Shown here: in pieces, positions 24,515 through 33,300 of the stretch
Layout of the letters: every line of letters starts with the position of its first letter
Position numbering within the stretch: the stretch's first letter is position 1
Assembly (NCBI RefSeq): GCF_029846235.1
Contig: NZ_JARVWP010000026.1
Span: 1 to 64,000, forward strand
Source of the DNA: Bradyrhizobium sp. CER78
GTDB taxonomy: Bacteria; Pseudomonadota; Alphaproteobacteria; Rhizobiales; Xanthobacteraceae
Reading direction: 5' to 3'
Length of the DNA stretch: 64,000 nucleotides
Notes under the pieces: generated by a model
What the model was told of the DNA's origin: nothing
Database searches by the model: none
What the model saw: the letters and a program-made list of their open reading frames with translations, nothing else
Program-made: the position numbers and the translations under genes

Positions 24515-25174
24515 TTGCGCCAAACGGCCCGGCATCGCTTCGAAGCCGTCACGTTTTCCGAAGAGGATCGTCAGCGCGGCGACCAATATCAGGCAAATGC
24601 GCAACGCGCGGAGCTGTCAGCGAAGTCCCGCGACATGGACGAATTCCTGACCTCGCTCGGCATGACGATCGAATTCCACGCGTTCGATGCCGTCAATCTC
24701 GGGCGGATCGCGCAGCTCATCAACAAGACGAACCAGTTCAACCTGACGACGCGCCGCTACACGCATTCCGAGGTCGAGACCATGTCGCGCTCGCCGGATT
24801 GCCTGACCTTCCAGATCAGGCTTCGCGACCGCTTCGGTGACAACGGGGTGATCGGCGTCGTCATTGCGCGAAAGAAGGACGCGACTTTCGACATCGACAC
24901 CTGGTTGATGAGCTGCCGGGTTCTCGGCAGGCGGGTCGAGGAAGCCATCATTGCCGAGCTTGTCCGCCATTGCCGCTTGAACGGCGTCGACACGCTGGAG
25001 GGAAGCCACCTCCCGACCGCCAAGAACGGGATGGTCCGCGACCTGTACAAGAAGCTCGGCTTCGCGCCGGCCGGCGCCACGGACGACCAGCATGTCTGGA
25101 AGCTGGATATCTCCGAATACAACGCGCCCGCCCTGCCGTTCGAGGTTATTCGCGACAGCGCCGCGAGTGCGTGA
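24515..25174 (+). pseudogene. 5-prime-truncated fkbH-like gene
   Basis: The 219 codons match the C-terminal half of FkbH-type proteins: EAVTFSEEDRQRGDQY, then LINKTNQFNLTTRRY, and an acetyltransferase-like domain (DRFGDNGVIGVVIA, IDTWLMSCRVLGRRVEEA, LYKKLGFAPAG). Intact FkbH proteins begin with a HAD-type phosphatase domain of about 150-200 residues that loads glyceryl units onto carrier proteins. That domain is absent: the frame is closed by a TGA at 24494. The first available start is TTG at 24515. I read it as a decayed remnant, though a separate functional C-terminal domain is possible. Confidence 0.7.
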
Positions 25175-25309
25175 GAACGGCCGCGAGGCTTGAGCGGCGA
25201 CACCGCCGGCGCGATCCCGCGCTGGCGGGCGGCAATCGAACATTGCCGGGCCTGAGCCAAACCGCTCGCGGCTGATATCTCATCGTCCGATGATTTCACG
25301 TTTCCAGCG

Positions 25310-25335
25310 ATGGCCGGATTTGAACATCCGGCCTT
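25310..25335 (-). other. T-arm-like sequence beside tRNA-Ser
   Basis: On the minus strand CCGGATGTTCAAATCCGG has the stem and TTCAA loop of a tRNA T-arm. No matching acceptor stem or anticodon arm is found, so it is at most a fragment of a tRNA. Confidence 0.25.
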
Positions 25336-25390
25336 CAAGCCACGAAGCCGCCGCTCGCATTGTCCGGGCGGAACGTTGCAGTCGGCCATA

Positions 25391-25480
25391 TGGCGGAGAG
25401 AGTGGGATTCGAACCCACGGTACGGTTTCCCGCACACACGCTTTCCAAGCGTGCGCCTTAAGCCACTCGGCCATCTCTCC
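25391..25480 (-). tRNA. tRNA-Ser (anticodon GGA)
   Basis: The 90-base gene folds as a class II tRNA: acceptor stem GGAGAGA/TCTCTCC, D-arm GCCGAGTGGCTTAAGGC, anticodon arm CACGCTTGGAAAGCGTG with anticodon GGA, a long variable arm (TGTGCGGGAAACCGTAC region) and T-arm GTGGGTTCGAATCCCAC. The terminal CCA is encoded (GCCA). It reads UCC/UCU serine codons. Confidence 0.97.
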
Positions 25481-25760
25481 GGGAGGCCTCTCTTGAAGGG
25501 CTGAGGCGGATTTTGCAAGGGAGCGCGGAGCCGGAGCACAAAATTTCCCCAATTGATTGAAAATATTGGGTAAATTGGCGGCGAGATCGGCCGGACGGCA
25601 CCGCTTTGTCTAGCGTTAGGCGCCGATTCTGGCCGGTGGCCGGCCAAAGACCGGCGCAAATCACGCCATGCATGCGATCGGATGGGTTCGGAGCTTTCGC
25701 GGAGCCCGTCATCCGCCGCGCAGCGCCCAACCGCGCCCCACCGGTACGCCACAAACTCGC
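25481..25760. other. Region upstream of tRNA-Ser, no gene seen
   Basis: It contains the tRNA promoter (minus strand) and a short AT-rich imperfect inverted repeat around 25548-25577 (CCAATTGATTG with CAATATTTTC-like partner). No gene-like frame is convincing. Confidence 0.4.
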
Positions 25761-25882
25761 CGTCGCCCCGGCGAAGGCCGGGACCCATTGCCCCGAATGC
25801 GCATTGTTGCGCGACGCTGAGGCCACGATCTCGTCCGCAATTGAACGCGGTGATTATGGGTCCCGGCCTTCGCCGGGACGAC
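25761..25882. repeat. Palindromic repeat, family B (GGCGAAGGCCGGGACCCA), copy 1
   Basis: Outer arms CCCCGGCGAAGGCCGGGACCCA-type and TGGGTCCCGGCCTTCGCCGGG pair across about 80 bases. Other copies are at 30665-30785 and 45922-46045. This one lies downstream of otsA. Confidence 0.85.
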
Positions 25883-25932
25883 AGCACTGGATGGGCGCTA
25901 TAACGCGCCCATCCCGCAAGCTCTATGCTCGC

Positions 25933-27384
25933 TCAGTGATATCGCGCGGCAAAATCCGCCGTGCGGCGCGGCCACAGGGTTGGTGGCTCCGGCAGCGCCG
26001 CGGCACCCGCATTGTGCGTATCCTGCAGCGCCTCGATGAAATCGGCGAACCATTGCTGGATGGTGCCGCTGTTGAGCTTCTCCATCATGGCTTCCCAGCG
26101 CATCCGTCGCTCAGTCAGCGGCATCCCGAGCGCGGTTGCCAAGGTGCGCGCCATGCCGTCGATGTCGTGCGGATTGACCAGCAGCGCTGCGTCGAGCTCG
26201 TTCGCCGCACCTGCGAATTTCGACAGCACCAGCACGCCGGGATCGGCCGGATTTTGCGCGGCGACATATTCCTTGGCGACGAGGTTCATGCCGTCCTGCA
26301 GCGGCGTCACCACGCCGACCTGCGCGGTGCGGTAGAGCCCCGCGAGCACGCCCTGGCCAAAGCCCTTGTTGAGATAGCGGATCGGCGTCCAGTCCACCTC
26401 GCCATGCACGCCATTGACGTCGGTGACGAGCTTCGCCACCTCGCTGGCGAGATTGCCATAGGCCTCGATCGCGCCGCGCGAGGGCGTTGCGATCTGCAGC
26501 AGCGACACCGAACGCTTCAGCGCCGGCTGCAGCGTCCACATCTTGTCGAACGCCTTGATGCGGTTGACGAGGCCCTTGGAATAGTCGAGCCGGTCGACGC
26601 CGATCGCAAGCTTCTCGCCGTTGAGGCTGCGCCGCAGCCGCGTCACGTCGGGATGCGTCATCGCCTTGGTCGCCTGCTGGGCGAACTTCTCGGGATCGAT
26701 GCCGATCGGAAACACCGCGGCGCGGGTGCGGCCGAACGGCGAATTGATCACGCCGTCGCGCACCTCGAATTCGAGATCGTGCTGCACATAGCTCAGGAAA
26801 TTGTCGCAGTCCTCATCGGTCTGGAAGCCGATCAGATCGTAGGACAACATCGCCTCGATCAGCTCACGATGATTGGGCACGCCTGCGATCACCGCGCGCG
26901 TCGGCCACGGCGTGTGCAGGAAGAAGCCGATCGGCTGCGTGACGCCGAGATCGCGCAGCTCGGCGCCGAGCGCGAGGAAATGATAGTCCTGGATCCAGAA
27001 CACGGAATCCGGCTTGCGGAAGCGCAGCAGCGCGCGCGCCATGAACGCGTTCACTTCGCGATAGCTGGTGTAATCCTCATACGAGGCACGAATCAGATCG
27101 GCGCGCGAATGCATCGCGGGCCACAGCGCCGAATTGGCAAAGCCTTCATAGTAGCCGCCATAATGCGCGGCCGGCAGATCGAGCATCGCCAGCGCACCCG
27201 CACCGAGAGCTTCGACCTCTGCAAAAGGCTCCTTCAGGTTCCCGTCGCGGACCCGTCCGCTGGAACCAACCCATATTGCCCCTGTCTTTTCCACCACCGG
27301 CAACAATGCCGCTGCAAGCCCCCCCGTCATGGGTTCATTGGGTTTTCCGCGCGAAACGCGGTTCGATACGACGACGAGGTTCAC
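25933..27384 (-). CDS. otsA: Trehalose-6-phosphate synthase
   Basis: A 483-residue GT20 glycosyltransferase that joins UDP-glucose and glucose-6-phosphate to trehalose-6-phosphate for osmotic and desiccation protection. The N-terminal glycine loop is NRVSRGK...TGGLAAAL, the central motif is VFWIQDYHFLALG, the phosphate-binding region is GVDRLDYSKGL, and the UDP-binding end is VLSKFAGAANEL...NPHDIDGMA. The start is GTG with AGGAGG upstream. It is the last gene of the MFS-otsB-otsA set but is separated from otsB by 366 bases containing two long hairpins. Confidence 0.95.
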   Translation of the reverse strand: MNLVVVSNRVSRGKPNEPMTGGLAAALLPVVEKTGAIWVGSSGRVRDGNLKEPFAEVEALGAGALAMLDLPAAHYGGYYEGFANSALWPAMHSRADLIRASYEDYTSYREVNAFMARALLRFRKPDSVFWIQDYHFLALGAELRDLGVTQPIGFFLHTPWPTRAVIAGVPNHRELIEAMLSYDLIGFQTDEDCDNFLSYVQHDLEFEVRDGVINSPFGRTRAAVFPIGIDPEKFAQQATKAMTHPDVTRLRRSLNGEKLAIGVDRLDYSKGLVNRIKAFDKMWTLQPALKRSVSLLQIATPSRGAIEAYGNLASEVAKLVTDVNGVHGEVDWTPIRYLNKGFGQGVLAGLYRTAQVGVVTPLQDGMNLVAKEYVAAQNPADPGVLVLSKFAGAANELDAALLVNPHDIDGMARTLATALGMPLTERRMRWEAMMEKLNSGTIQQWFADFIEALQDTHNAGAAALPEPPTLWPRRTADFAARYH

Positions 27385-27440
27385 CAGGTCCCCTCCTGTT
27401 GGTCAACTCGCGTATTAACAACCATTCATCAAGATGGTTC

Positions 27441-27517
27441 CGAGCGCCTCATTTCCGAAGTTGGCGTCGCGTTCGCCGCGATTCCTTACGCCAACTTCGG
27501 AAGATAAGAGGCGCTCG
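27441..27517. repeat. Long inverted repeat 1 between otsB and otsA
   Basis: Arms at 27441-27467 and 27488-27517 (CGAGCGCCTC and CCGAAGTTGGCGT, separated by 4 and 7 bases in the two arms) are complementary with one three-base bulge, leaving a 20-base loop. It is upstream of the otsA start, which is at 27384 on the minus strand. Confidence 0.8.
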
Positions 27518-27529
27518 CAAACAACAAAT

Positions 27530-27606
27530 CGAGTGCCGCTGATCGATTTGAAGTTCCTACACATGCCAGCCGCGAGATTTTGGGAACTTCAAATCGGCGG
27601 CACTCG
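27530..27606. repeat. Long inverted repeat 2 between otsB and otsA
   Basis: Arms 27530-27557 (CGAGTGCCGC...GATTTGAAGTTCC) and 27583-27606 pair perfectly except for a four-base insertion, with a 25-base loop. Together with repeat 1 it makes two stacked hairpins in the otsB-otsA spacer. Confidence 0.8.
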
Positions 27607-27750
27607 TCAAGGAATCTCCCAAATGAAACCAAATTCTGGCGAAGCGCGAAGGAACTCGCGGGAACTCGCGAAAAGAAAATTGCGCGCGAGGCTGACGCCA
27701 CGACGCAAAAGCACCGCATTCGATTCGAACCCGCGATGCAGTTGATCCGG

Positions 27751-28584
27751 TTAGGACAGATTCACGTCCCTATCATCGTCGAGCAGCCGCGCGAGGAACG
27801 CGCGCACATCGCTCGGCCCGTCGAAATGTCCGGCGACGCCGGTCGCGCGACGACCGACGGAGAATGCGAGGCCGTCAAAATCAGGCATGATCGCGAACAC
27901 GGTCTCGTCGGTGACGTCGTCGCCGATGAAGAACGGGCGACGTCCCCTGAACGGCTCATGCGTCATCAGCTCGAGCACGCCGGTTGCCTTGGTGAAGCCG
28001 GAATGCTTGATCTCGCAGACGCTCTTGCCCGGCAGCACCTCGATCGGCGCGTTCGGCAACTCGGCGCGGATCAGCGACACCGCTTCATAGATCGCTTTCT
28101 CTGCCTGCGGCGCCAGCCGATAATGCAGCGCCAGCGAGTAACCCTTGTCCTCGAGCAGAATGCCGGGGCTGAGCTTTGCGATCGCGGCGAGGCGACGCTT
28201 CAATTCCTTGTCGAGCGGCGGCGCGTGGGCGGCGACCGCCTCGCTGTCCGGCTGCAGCCGCATCTCGGCGCCATGGCCGCCGATCGCGGGGAATACTTCC
28301 GGCGCGAAGATCAGGTCGATGTCGTTGAGCGAGCGGCCGCTGACCAGCGCCAGCGCGCCGCCGGTGCGCTCATGCAATTGCTTCAGCGTGGTCGCGAGCT
28401 CCGGCGGCACCCAGACCTCGCGCGGGGTCGGTGCGAAATCGAGCAAAGTGCCGTCGATGTCGAGCAGCACCGCGGTCCGCTCCAGCGGCGAAATCAGCGA
28501 CGCCGGCGCCGGCACGCCGCCGGTCGTGGCGTCAGGGGTGATGTCGTCATCCAGGGGCATTTCGGCTACGTCATGCTTCGTCAT
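27751..28584 (-). CDS. otsB: Trehalose-6-phosphate phosphatase
   Basis: A 277-residue HAD-superfamily phosphatase that completes trehalose synthesis. Motif I is LLDIDGTLLDF, motif II LVSGRSLNDID, the lysine region CEIKHSGFTKATG, and motif IV FIGDDVTDETVF. The ATG at 28584 lies three bases after the stop of the MFS gene, so those two are cotranscribed and probably translationally coupled. Confidence 0.94.
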   Translation of the reverse strand: MTKHDVAEMPLDDDITPDATTGGVPAPASLISPLERTAVLLDIDGTLLDFAPTPREVWVPPELATTLKQLHERTGGALALVSGRSLNDIDLIFAPEVFPAIGGHGAEMRLQPDSEAVAAHAPPLDKELKRRLAAIAKLSPGILLEDKGYSLALHYRLAPQAEKAIYEAVSLIRAELPNAPIEVLPGKSVCEIKHSGFTKATGVLELMTHEPFRGRRPFFIGDDVTDETVFAIMPDFDGLAFSVGRRATGVAGHFDGPSDVRAFLARLLDDDRDVNLS

Positions 28585-28587
28585 AGT

Positions 28588-30081
28588 CTACTCCACACAT
28601 GCCAAAGGCCGCGCGACGTGTTCGAGCGATTTTCGCTCGGCCGCGACGGCGTAGCGCCACGCGACGGCTGCGGCGGCGATCATGAGTGCCGCTCCCAGGA
28701 GGTAGCCGGCGAAGACGCTGTTGCGCGATCCGGTGTCGATCAGCACGCCGAACAGCGCAGGTCCAATCACGCCGCCGATGCCGGTGCCGACCGCATAGAA
28801 GACGGCGATGGCGAGCGCGCGGACCTCAAGCGGAAACGTCTCGCTGACGGTGAGATAGGCGGCGCTTGCCGCAGGCGAAGCGAAGAAGAAGATCACCATC
28901 CAGGCGATGGTCTGGGTCTGTGCGCTGAACACGCCGATCGAGAACAGATAGCCCGACAGCGCGAGCAGCACGCCCGACACGGCGTAGGTCAGCACGATCA
29001 TGGTGCGGCGGCCCAGCGTGTCGAACAGGCGGCCGAGCAGCAGCGGCCCCAGGAAGTTGCCGGCGGCGAAGGGGAGGATGTACCAGCCGACATTGCTGGC
29101 GGCGATGCCGAAGAAATCGGTCAGGATCAGCGCGAAGGTGAAGAAGATCGCGTTGTAGAAGAATGCCTGCGCTGCCATCAGCGTGAGGCCGACCAGCGAG
29201 CGCTGCCGGTAGGTGGAAAACAGCGTCACCGCGACCTCGCGCAGCGGCGTGTGATCGCGCATCCGGAGCTTGATCTTCTCGAAATCTTCGCTCGACTGTT
29301 CGTGACCGAGCACGGAGCTCTCGATACCGGCGACGATCTTGTGGGCCTCGCCGGGGCGTCCATGGATCATCAGCCAGCGCGGGCTTTCCGGAATCCACAT
29401 CCGCATCAACAGCACGACAAGGCCGAGCGCCGCGCCGGTGAAATAGGCGATCCGCCAGCCATGATCGGGCGCAAGGAAAGCGGGATCGAGCAGGACGATC
29501 GCGGTCACCGCGCCGATCGCCGCACCGATCCAGAAGCTGCCGTTGATGACGAGATCGGTCCAGCCGCGATAGCGCGCCGGTACCAGCTCCTGGATCGTCG
29601 AATTGATCGCGGTGTATTCGCCGCCGATGCCGGCGCCGGTGAGGAAGCGAAACAGCGTATAGCTCGCGACATTCCACGACAGCGCGGTCGCAGCGGTTGC
29701 CGAGAGATAGACCGCGAGCGTGATGAAGAACAGCTTCTTGCGCCCGATCCGGTCGGTGAGCCAACCGAAGCCGAGCGCGCCGAGCACGGCACCGGCGAGA
29801 TAAGCGCTGCTGGCAAGCCCGACATCGGCGTTGGAGAAGCCCATCGTCGGGCTCTCTTTCAGCGCGCCCGACAACGCACCCGCCAGCGTCACTTCGAGCC
29901 CGTCGAGAATCCAGGTGATGCCGAGCGCCAGCACGACGCGGGTGTGAAAGCCACTCCAGCTGAGATTGTCGAGCCGAACCGGAATCGAGGTCTCGATGAT
30001 GCGGTCGTTATTCCCTGCATCCAGCGACGCCGTCCTGTCCGCCGTTGTCGCAGAGCTGACCTGTGTCTGCTGCAAATTCAT
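28588..30081 (-). CDS. MFS transporter, sugar/organic-acid type
   Basis: A 497-residue major facilitator with about 12 membrane helices. Family signatures include GWLTDRIGRKKLFF after helix 2, RFLTGAGIGGEYTAINS in helix 4, PESPRWLMIHGRPGEA at the end of the first half, and GRLFDTLGRRTM in the second. The RFLTGxGxGGE pattern belongs to the sugar and metabolite:H+ symporter group. It leads the otsB-otsA cluster, with four bases to otsB, suggesting transport of trehalose, its precursor or an osmolyte. The start at 30081 begins the expected N-terminal tail; longer starts upstream read through non-conserved sequence. Confidence 0.85.
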   Translation of the reverse strand: MNLQQTQVSSATTADRTASLDAGNNDRIIETSIPVRLDNLSWSGFHTRVVLALGITWILDGLEVTLAGALSGALKESPTMGFSNADVGLASSAYLAGAVLGALGFGWLTDRIGRKKLFFITLAVYLSATAATALSWNVASYTLFRFLTGAGIGGEYTAINSTIQELVPARYRGWTDLVINGSFWIGAAIGAVTAIVLLDPAFLAPDHGWRIAYFTGAALGLVVLLMRMWIPESPRWLMIHGRPGEAHKIVAGIESSVLGHEQSSEDFEKIKLRMRDHTPLREVAVTLFSTYRQRSLVGLTLMAAQAFFYNAIFFTFALILTDFFGIAASNVGWYILPFAAGNFLGPLLLGRLFDTLGRRTMIVLTYAVSGVLLALSGYLFSIGVFSAQTQTIAWMVIFFFASPAASAAYLTVSETFPLEVRALAIAVFYAVGTGIGGVIGPALFGVLIDTGSRNSVFAGYLLGAALMIAAAAVAWRYAVAAERKSLEHVARPLACVE

Positions 30082-30266
30082 CAGATTGGACCAAATGAGA
30101 AAATCCCCGGAACGGTGCGTTCCAAGGTTCTCCCTCCCAGGATTGCGGCAAACAGAGTGCCCGCCACGCGATGTCAACGCCGCAGACCGGCAAGGGTTCC
30201 CGCAATGCGGCATAGGAACCGCGACCGCGGCAGACTGTTCTCGACCGAAGATCCACGGAGGGATCG

Positions 30267-30647
30267 ATGGCCGCACGCAAGCGAGCGACGCGCAAGACGG
30301 CACGAAAGCCGGCACGAAGATCGACCGCACAATCCACGGGCACGGCACGCCGCAAGCGTGGAGCGAAGAAGACAACGCCGAAGCGCTGGTCGCAACGGGT
30401 AACTAGAGAGAGCGACGCCCTCGACCTCAAGCGCGGCGTCTTCAAGTTGACGAGCGCGAAGAAGATCGCGGCATCGCTGAAGACATCCGCCGAGCGCAGC
30501 ACGCGACGCAAGAGCGGTGCCTATCGTTCCGCGTTGTCGATGCTCACCTTCTATATCAACCGCGCCGGCAGGACGCTGCCGAAGACCGAACGGTCACGGC
30601 TGGAACGAGCCAAGGTTGAATTGAAGCGTCAGTTCGGGCGGGATTGA
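30267..30647 (+). CDS. DUF3175 protein with histone-like basic tail
   Basis: A 126-residue basic protein. Residues 1-37 are an Arg/Lys/Ala tail (MAARKRATRKTARKPARR) like the C-terminal tail of histone H1, which suggests nucleic-acid binding. Residues 38-126 match DUF3175: KRWSQRVTRESDALDL, KKIAASLKTSAERS, and YRSALSMLTFYINRAG. The ribosome site GGAGG lies upstream of the ATG. It is divergent from the MFS gene. Function is unknown; a chromosome-associated role is inferred from the tail only. Confidence 0.8.
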   Translation: MAARKRATRKTARKPARRSTAQSTGTARRKRGAKKTTPKRWSQRVTRESDALDLKRGVFKLTSAKKIAASLKTSAERSTRRKSGAYRSALSMLTFYINRAGRTLPKTERSRLERAKVELKRQFGRD

Positions 30648-30664
30648 GATTGTCGTCCCGACTG

Positions 30665-30785
30665 CCGTCGTCCTGGCGAAAGCCAGGACCCATTACCACC
30701 ACTGTCTAATGGTGTAGGGACAACTCGCCGCTTGCCCCTTTCGAGGGCCGCGACGTATGGGTCCTGGCTTTCGCCAGGACGACGG
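30665..30785. repeat. Palindromic repeat, family B, copy 2
   Basis: Ends CGTCGTCCTGGCGAAAGCCAGGACCCA and the complementary TGGGTCCTGGCTTTCGCCAGGACGACG; compensatory changes relative to copy 1 keep the stem intact. It lies between two convergent genes (DUF3175 and the chemoreceptor). Confidence 0.85.
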
Positions 30786-30811
30786 TGGTTTGTCAGCTAC
30801 CGCAATCCAAT

Positions 30812-32845
30812 CTACGCCGCGCGGATGTTCGCCATGAAGCGATCGAGCTCCTCGCGCAGCCGCGAGCTCTCGACCGACAGCGAGCGGGCGGAGTTCAGCA
30901 CCTCTTCGGAGGCGGCGCCCGTCTCGGTGGCGCCGCGATTGACCTGGGTGACGCTGGAAGCGGCTTCCTGGGTGCCTTGCGCGACATTCTGCACGCTGCG
31001 CGCGATCTCCTGCGTGGCCGCGCTCTGCTGCTCGACCGAACTCGCGATATTGGTCGCGATCCCGGAGATCTGCCCGATCGTGCCGCCGATCTCCTTGATC
31101 GCGGCAACCGACTCCTGCGTCGCGGCCTGCATGCCCGAGATGTGGGTGGAGATCTCGTCCGTGGCCCTGGCGGTCTGGCTCGCCAGCGATTTCACTTCGG
31201 CGGCGACCACCGCGAAGCCGCGGCCCGCATCGCCGGCGCGCGCGGCCTCGATGGTGGCGTTCAGTGCCAAGAGGTTGGTTTGCTCGGCGATCGCCGTGAT
31301 CAGCTTGACGACGTCGCCGATCTCCTGCGCAGCGCGCGAGAGCTTGCCGATCCGCGCATCGGTCTGCTCGGCCTGACGCACGGCGGAATCGGCGATCTGG
31401 CTGGATTCCTTGGCGCGGCGGCCAATCTCGTCGACCGACGCCGACAGCTCCTCGGTCGCAGACGCAACCGATTGCATGTTGCTCGACGCCTCCTCGGAGG
31501 CGCCGGCGACCTGGCTCGACAGGTTCTGCGTGGTCTCCGCGGTCCGGGTCAGCGTACCGGCTGCGGATTCGAGCTGCACGGCGGACGCCGAGACGTTGGA
31601 GACGATCGAGCCGACGGCGGCTTCGAATTCGTCGGCGAAACGAATGAGCTCCGCGCGCCGCGCGGTGGCGCTCGCCTTGTTCTGCGCTTCCTGGGTCGCG
31701 GCGTCGCGCTCGGCCTTGGCGACCGCCTGAACCTTGAACTCTTCCACGGCACCGGCCATCTCGCCAAGCTCGTCGCGGCGGCCGAGGCCCGGCAGCACGA
31801 CGTCGAAATTGCCCGCCGCAAGCTCGCGCATCGCGGCACACATCGCCGCGATCGGGCGTGAAATGCCCTTGCCGAGCAGGAACGCCCACACCAGCCCGAG
31901 CACGAAGCTGCCGGCCGCAAGCATCAGGATCAGCTGCTCGGTTTCGCCGATCATGGCATGCGATTCGTTCTCGAGCCGCTTCTGGTCGGCGAGCAGATCG
32001 GACTTCATCGCCGCCGCGCCCTGGCTGATGGCAGCTGCGGATTCCGTCATCTCGACCGTTAACTCGTCGATCGACTTGGCATTCGCGATCAGCTTGGCGA
32101 GCGCCTCGCGGTACTCTCCAAGCAGCGCGGTGATGTCCTTCACGCTTTGGGTGATCCGCTCGTCCTTCGAGGTGATGCCCTTCACCAGATTGTCGGCGAA
32201 TTTCAGCCGGGCGAGCGCGCTGGAGGCGACGGTCTTGTCGCCATTGACGACGAAGGTGTTGACAGCGCCGGTGATCGACTGCAGCTGGTCGGCGACCTTC
32301 TTGGCGCCGAACTGAATCGATTGCAGCTCGGAATCGTCGGCATTGCTCGGCAGATCGTCGAGCTTGTAGCGCATCGAGGTCGCGCTGCGGGTCAGCTGGT
32401 TCTGCGCGACCTGTGCGCTCTCGTCCTTGATGCGGACGATCTCGGCAAAGATCTTGGTGAAGGCGCGGAATTCGCGCTCCAGCTTGGTGACCTGCTCGAG
32501 CCGGGCCGGATTGGTGGTGCCCTTCATCGACGCCACGATGGCGTCCTTCAGGCTGGCCTCGGCGGCGAGCGCGGCCTTGGCGTCGTCCTCCTTGCCGGTC
32601 GCGACGTAGTAGCGCGCCAGCGAACGGTAGGAGATCATTTCACGATCGATGTTGCGGGCAAGATCGGCTTCCGCAACGCTCTGGCGATAGGAGCCGACAC
32701 CGGCGGAGACCCGCTCGAAGCCCATATAGGCGAAGCCCATGGTGGCTGCCGAAAGCGCCAGCGTGACGGCAAAGCCGACCATGATCTTGGCGCGAAATCT
32801 GAGGGTTGGGAACCTGATCGACGACGATCGCTTCAGCCCCGGCAT
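30812..32845 (-). CDS. Methyl-accepting chemotaxis protein
   Basis: A 677-residue transmembrane chemoreceptor. Helix 1 is AKIMVGFAVTLALSAATMGFA; a helical periplasmic sensor of about 250 residues (HBM-like) follows; helix 2 is LILMLAAGSFVLGLVWAFLL; then a HAMP domain (ISRPIAAMCAAMRELAAGN) and the long signalling coiled coil with the hairpin tip EQTNLLALNATIEAARAG. The tip matches receptors that act through CheA/CheW. No che genes are nearby. I chose the ATG at 32845 because CGGGGG precedes it; an ATG at 32863 lacks a ribosome site. The ligand is unknown. Confidence 0.9.
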   Translation of the reverse strand: MPGLKRSSSIRFPTLRFRAKIMVGFAVTLALSAATMGFAYMGFERVSAGVGSYRQSVAEADLARNIDREMISYRSLARYYVATGKEDDAKAALAAEASLKDAIVASMKGTTNPARLEQVTKLEREFRAFTKIFAEIVRIKDESAQVAQNQLTRSATSMRYKLDDLPSNADDSELQSIQFGAKKVADQLQSITGAVNTFVVNGDKTVASSALARLKFADNLVKGITSKDERITQSVKDITALLGEYREALAKLIANAKSIDELTVEMTESAAAISQGAAAMKSDLLADQKRLENESHAMIGETEQLILMLAAGSFVLGLVWAFLLGKGISRPIAAMCAAMRELAAGNFDVVLPGLGRRDELGEMAGAVEEFKVQAVAKAERDAATQEAQNKASATARRAELIRFADEFEAAVGSIVSNVSASAVQLESAAGTLTRTAETTQNLSSQVAGASEEASSNMQSVASATEELSASVDEIGRRAKESSQIADSAVRQAEQTDARIGKLSRAAQEIGDVVKLITAIAEQTNLLALNATIEAARAGDAGRGFAVVAAEVKSLASQTARATDEISTHISGMQAATQESVAAIKEIGGTIGQISGIATNIASSVEQQSAATQEIARSVQNVAQGTQEAASSVTQVNRGATETGAASEEVLNSARSLSVESSRLREELDRFMANIRAA

Positions 32846-33095
32846 TCCAACCCCCGTCTTCATTCTGAAAACCACGTGGGGTCCGGCGGCAAACCGCCCC
32901 AGCCCCGGAGGGCAAAACTAAGGCAAAATCAATAAGGCCCGGTAAATAGGCACTGGCCGCCGGTCTCTGTCCGGTACTACCTTGGTCGGCCCGGGGCTGC
33001 GGGCAAGGTGATTGACGCGCGGGTCCGGCCCGATACTTTAGAACCGATCAAACCTGTCCCTGCCCGGGCCAGGAGAACACATCGGGAGGTGTCCC

Positions 33096-33188
33096 ATGTC
33101 ATCGCGTCGAGCGGCGCCGTTGGCGCTTGCGGCGAGCATAGCTGCCGGCGAAGTGGCCCGGCCAATGACATTCCCCCTCACGACCTAG
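33096..33188 (+). CDS. Possible 30-residue leader peptide
   Basis: A short frame (starting MSSRRAAPLALAASIAAGE) has a strong GGGAGG at the right distance from its ATG and stops 112 bases before the FIST gene. It has a basic start and a hydrophobic middle. It might be a small peptide or an upstream leader controlling the sensor genes; composition alone does not prove coding. Confidence 0.25.
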   Translation: MSSRRAAPLALAASIAAGEVARPMTFPLTT

Positions 33189-33300
33189 AATATAAAGACG
33201 GGCCGAACCGCGAACCTCGCGGCATGGCGCCGACACTCTTGCGACCCGCGCGGCCGACCGCGCCAAGAAAAGCAAAAAATTCTGGTCAGGGAGGACGCCT

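Noticed and set aside
27580..30402. A 940-codon plus-strand open frame opposite otsB and the MFS gene
   Set aside because: Composition is highly Arg/Glu/Asp/His-biased, no domain is visible, and the opposite strand encodes clear HAD and MFS proteins.
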